From Acinetobacter radioresistens DSM 6976 = NBRC 102413 = CIP 103788 (GTDB taxonomy: Bacteria; Pseudomonadota; Gammaproteobacteria; Pseudomonadales; Moraxellaceae): 64,000 nt of DNA. Numbering within the stretch: position 1 is the stretch's first letter; each line of letters starts with the position of its first letter. Where the stretch lies: positions 558,001-622,000 of the forward strand of contig NZ_AP019740.1 in the NCBI RefSeq assembly GCF_006757745.1. The letters are read 5' to 3'. The notes beneath the pieces were generated by a model that saw nothing but the letters and a program-made list of their open reading frames with translations, was not told the origin of the DNA and did not search any database. The position numbers and the translations under genes were made by a program. This document shows, one piece after another, positions 57,089-64,000 of this stretch.

Positions 57089-57994
57089 TTAATCCGAGAT
57101 AATTTCAGGATCCGCATTTTCATCATCTGCCTCATCATCAATAAAAGTGATTTCAGCATCAGTGCCCTTTTTCTGGGCAATCTCATAGTTTTTACGCTGT
57201 AAATAAATATCACGGATGGCAGCATAACGGTCGCCCTGTAAGACATCTTCAACATCAAGTAGCTGGGAACGAATATCGATACCACGTAGCATCTGGTCCC
57301 CCCAGTAAAGGCCCTCGTGATCTTCAAAAATATATTTTTGTGGTCGTGCCTGACTGTCTACTACGCGACCTACAGTATCACGAAAAGTACTCGGACCTAA
57401 AACAGGTAATACCAGATAAGGCCCGGACGGCACTCCCCAATAGCCCAAAGTTGTACCAAAGTTCTCGTCTTCACTCTCTAAACCTACACGTCTCGCTGGA
57501 TCAGCAAAACCTAAACTGGATAGGGTATTTACTGTAAAACGACCAAGAGTTTTTGCTGCGCGGGCCGGACGTCCTTGCATAAGCTGGTTTACTGCGTTCC
57601 AGGGTTCACCTAAATTCTTGCGGAAATTGCGGTAGGTTCCCCGCACATCAGTAGGTATCTTTTCTACATATTGCACAGCAACCGGTCGAATAATAGTGCG
57701 ATCAAGCGCATCGTTTAATTCATAGATCTGACGATTCAGAGGTTGTAAAGGATCTTTGACCTCCTCAGGCTGTGCTGCATTAGCATTTACCTTTAAGTCT
57801 TGACGGGTAACATTCTTGAGCTGCCTTAAAGCTTCTAAACGAGAAGGATGAGACGGATGATCCGGATCAATCACCTCAGCATCAGGAACCTGTTCTGCTG
57901 AAGCCGAAACAGGCTGGGCAATCTCCTGAGCGAAACTAGAAGAAGCAAAACCGGCAGCCAGTAAGCTTGCCCATAAAAAATGAAAGTGAGGCAT
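57089..57994 (-). CDS. mlaA: MlaA/VacJ family outer-membrane lipid-asymmetry protein
   Basis: MlaA (301 residues) removes phospholipids from the outer leaflet of the outer membrane and passes them to MlaC. The family core is clear: DPLQPLNRQIYELNDALD, GRFTVNTLSSLGFADPA, GTTLGYWGVPSGPYLVLPVLGPSTFRDTVGRVVD. The signal peptide ends FASSSFAQ and contains no cysteine, so unlike E. coli MlaA it seems not to be a lipoprotein. The start is supported by TTTAGGA eight bases upstream. The rest of the mla genes are elsewhere. A long acidic C-terminal tail is an addition to the family. Confidence 0.92.
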   Translation of the reverse strand: MPHFHFLWASLLAAGFASSSFAQEIAQPVSASAEQVPDAEVIDPDHPSHPSRLEALRQLKNVTRQDLKVNANAAQPEEVKDPLQPLNRQIYELNDALDRTIIRPVAVQYVEKIPTDVRGTYRNFRKNLGEPWNAVNQLMQGRPARAAKTLGRFTVNTLSSLGFADPARRVGLESEDENFGTTLGYWGVPSGPYLVLPVLGPSTFRDTVGRVVDSQARPQKYIFEDHEGLYWGDQMLRGIDIRSQLLDVEDVLQGDRYAAIRDIYLQRKNYEIAQKKGTDAEITFIDDEADDENADPEIISD

Positions 57995-58109
57995 AAAAAT
58001 TCCTAAAACTTCTACAAGCAGTATTAAAGCAAATTTGTTTGAAATATGGTGAAAAAAAGATGTTTTGTTTAAGAATTATCCAGATGAACGATATTTTGTA
58101 AAATACCGC

Positions 58110-58137
58110 TTGCGTTAGGGAATAAATGGCCTATAAT
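58110..58137 (+). promoter_or_regulatory. rRNA operon promoter, upstream copy
   Basis: TTGCGT and TATAAT are 16 bases apart, followed by a GCACATCC discriminator. A strong, rRNA-type promoter. Confidence 0.8.
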
Positions 58138-58248
58138 GCACATCCATCGGCGGTGATGAAGATTAAAACTTCTGATAAAACAGCAACTTAGTTAAATATA
58201 GTTAAGTCGGGTTTTGTTAGATAAGTTTAAAATAATCTGAATTACCAG

Positions 58249-58276
58249 TTGACTTTCTGAAAAGAAAGCGTAATAT
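58249..58276 (+). promoter_or_regulatory. rRNA operon promoter, downstream copy
   Basis: TTGACT and TAATAT, 16 bases apart, with a GC-rich discriminator (GCCGACC). About 140 bases after the first promoter, giving a P1-P2 tandem. Confidence 0.8.
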
Positions 58277-58329
58277 AGCCGACCTAGCTTGCTGCTGACG
58301 AAGCAGTAAGAAGATCATTAAGAGAATAT

Positions 58330-58350
58330 GAAGAACAACTTGTGTGGATT
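58330..58350 (+). repeat. 5' arm of the 16S processing stem (RNase III site)
   Basis: The 21 bases here pair with 60049-60070 beyond 16S, with one bulged base, so the 16S precursor is looped out as in other bacteria. Confidence 0.85.
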
Positions 58351-58487
58351 TTTACTGGTTGATCGATCGAAATAATTTTCATTGATTGAATGGTAGAAAT
58401 TTCTCGAAGTTTATTTGAGTAAATTTTTAGTCAGAAGATTAATGAGCCAGAATTGGTACCTTGTCTATAAATAAGGTACAAATGATT

Positions 58488-60025
<1,538 letters not shown>

Positions 60026-60048
60026 ACGAAAGATTGACGATTGGTAAG

Positions 60049-60070
60049 AATCCACAACAAGTTGTTCTTC
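60049..60070 (+). repeat. 3' arm of the 16S processing stem
   Basis: Complement of 58330-58350 with a single bulge. It lies 24 bases after the mature 16S end and 16 bases before tRNA-Ile. Confidence 0.85.
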
Positions 60071-60086
60071 ATGACGATGTATCTGA

Positions 60087-60163
<77 letters not shown>

Positions 60164-60218
60164 CTACTGACGAAAGCAGTAATGCAGAAAAACAGATATG
60201 TTGACTTATTGATAAGCT

Positions 60219-60294
60219 GGGGACTTAGCTTAGTTGGTAGAGCGCCTGCTTTGCACGCAGGAGGTCAGGAGTTCGACTCTCCTAGTCTCCACCA
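60219..60294 (+). tRNA. tRNA-Ala (anticodon TGC)
   Basis: A 76-base tRNA with CCA end. Acceptor GGGGACT / AGTCTCC, D-arm with AGTTGGTAGAGC, anticodon TGC at 60252-60254, T-arm with TTCGACTC. It follows tRNA-Ile, 55 bases later. Confidence 0.97.
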
Positions 60295-60658
60295 CGAATC
60301 AAACATGATTTGATTCGAAGCTAGAGATTACAGAATTTAGTAAATGGAAGGTTCAAGAATCCTGGTTTATTAACTTCTGTGATTTATCACAGTTGACTGC
60401 AATCCGACGAGGATGCAGTGAATCATTAACAGATTGGCAAATTTGAGTCTGAAATAAATTGTTCAACTCATTCAATAGACGTTACAGGGCAACCTGTTGA
60501 CTAACGTAGATTGAACTGAGAACTAGCAAATTAACTGAATCAAGCGTTTTGGTATATGAATTTAGATTGAAGCTGTACAGTGCTTAAATGCACAGTGCTC
60601 TAAACTGTAATGTTGAAGTTGCTCCTTGTAGGTAACGTCGACTGTTTGGGGTTGTATA
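60295..60658 (+). other. Internal transcribed spacer between tRNA-Ala and 23S
   Basis: About 365 bases with no gene. The final 20 bases before 23S (from about 60640, ACTGTTTGGGGTTG) pair with bases 63549-63563 downstream of 23S, forming the 23S processing stem with a one-base bulge. Confidence 0.75.
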
Positions 60659-63546
<2,888 letters not shown>

Positions 63547-63737
63547 TACAACACCCAAACAGTTGTATACAAAGCATCAATCGATTCATAAATATGCAAT
63601 ATCCCTTGATTCAGCCTAATGCTGGAACATACAATTCAGACCCGGGTCTGCCCTCTGTTAATAACTCATTTGGACCAAAGTACGGCACATACTGCACCGC
63701 AGTTAAATCAGACCCGAACAAGTCCATCAACAGTTGT

Positions 63738-63851
63738 GCTGGCGACCATAGCAAGAGTGAACCACCTGATCCCTTCCCGAACTCAGAAGTGAAACCTCTT
63801 AGCGCTGATGGTAGTGTGGGGTTACCCATGTGAGAGTAAGTCATCGCCAGC
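63738..63851 (+). rRNA. rrf: 5S ribosomal RNA
   Basis: About 114 bases. The outer stem GCTGGCGA / TCGCCAGC closes the molecule. The CGAACTCAGAAGTGAAAC core and the GGGGTTACCCATGTGAGAGTA loop are typical of Acinetobacter and other gammaproteobacteria. Confidence 0.96.
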
Positions 63852-63861
63852 TCATTATTCT

Positions 63862-63894
63862 AAAAAAGCCCCCTCATCGAGGGGGCTTTTTTTT
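63862..63894 (+). terminator. Terminator of the rRNA operon
   Basis: AAAAAAGCCCCCTC / GAGGGGGCTTTTTTTT with a 3-base loop: a very strong intrinsic terminator, 10 bases after 5S. Confidence 0.95.
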
Positions 63895-64000
63895 ATGCGG
63901 GGGTTAAATAATATTAGAATGATATTTTTTGAACTCTTTTAAATAATAGTCAATAATTCATCTAATGTTAAGTAGCCCTATATAAGGGTTAAACAATATA
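63895..64000. other. AT-rich end of window
   Basis: About 105 bases after the rRNA terminator. No gene or structure is visible before the window ends. Confidence 0.6.

Larger units (their letters stand above)
57995..58487 (+). other. Intergenic region and leader of the rRNA operon
   Basis: About 490 bases between mlaA (minus) and 16S rRNA. It holds tandem rrn promoters, the 5' half of the 16S processing stem and a GTACCTT/AAGGTAC hairpin (58456-58479) just before 16S. I did not find a standard boxA. Confidence 0.7.

Overview
This window is a chromosomal segment of an Acinetobacter-type gammaproteobacterium (Moraxellaceae). The evidence is the gene order (gacS–cysM–rlmD–relA; pcnB–folK–panB–panC; thrS–infC; pheS–pheT–ihfA; accA–tilS overlap; gigB–gigA next to a nitrilase and mlaA), the moderately AT-rich composition, the close similarity of many proteins to A. 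baumannii counterparts as I remember them, and the ribosomal RNA sequences. I cannot name the species by reading alone. Almost everything is core chromosome. I found no insertion sequence, prophage, integron, CRISPR array or toxin-antitoxin module.

Layout. 1-971: 3' end of pntB. 972-1592: gene-poor stretch with a possible decayed small gene. 1593-7483 (minus): rsfS, a three-gene operon (crotonase, beta-hydroxyacid dehydrogenase, hydroxypyruvate isomerase) and the hybrid kinase gacS. 7636-13139 (plus): cysM, a 3'-5' exonuclease, rlmD and relA. 13219-23353: a short-chain dehydrogenase, mazG, a ComEA-like protein, pcnB-folK-panB-panC-rapZ-npr-darP, two small conserved genes and an acyl-CoA synthetase. 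23669-26224: thrS and infC, preceded by a stem-loop that looks like the anticodon arm of tRNA-Thr. 26291-30375: small heat-shock protein with an RNA-thermometer-like leader, a GST, a YqaA protein, a TonB-type protein and an MFS exporter. 30613-36440: rpmI, rplT, pheS, pheT, ihfA, plus one unknown membrane-anchored protein. 36642-39352 (minus): Ala-rich lipoprotein, rho, trxA. 39617-44741 (plus): ppx, accA, tilS, proC, yggT. 44812-53909: polA, a DUF2339 membrane protein, an MscS channel with its partner protein, gspE. 53981-57994 (minus): ohr, nitrilase, gigB, gigA, mlaA. 58110-63894: a complete rRNA operon (tandem promoters, 16S, tRNA-Ile, tRNA-Ala, 23S, 5S, terminator).

How the genes work together. 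The window is rich in translation and RNA machinery (rsfS, rlmD, pcnB, thrS, infC, rpmI, rplT, pheST, tilS, rho, darP, an rrn operon) and in stress or global regulation (GacS, RelA, RapZ, NPr, the GigA/GigB phosphatase-STAS switch, Hsp20, Ohr, TrxA, Ppx). NPr and GigA/GigB, reported as linked in A. baumannii, lie about 35 kb apart.

The most interesting signals are regulatory RNA elements rather than a new gene system: a tRNA-Thr anticodon-arm mimic before thrS, a ROSE-type thermometer before hsp20, an AUU start for infC, and a C-rich, G-poor leader before rho. I did not find convincing evidence of an undescribed multi-gene system.
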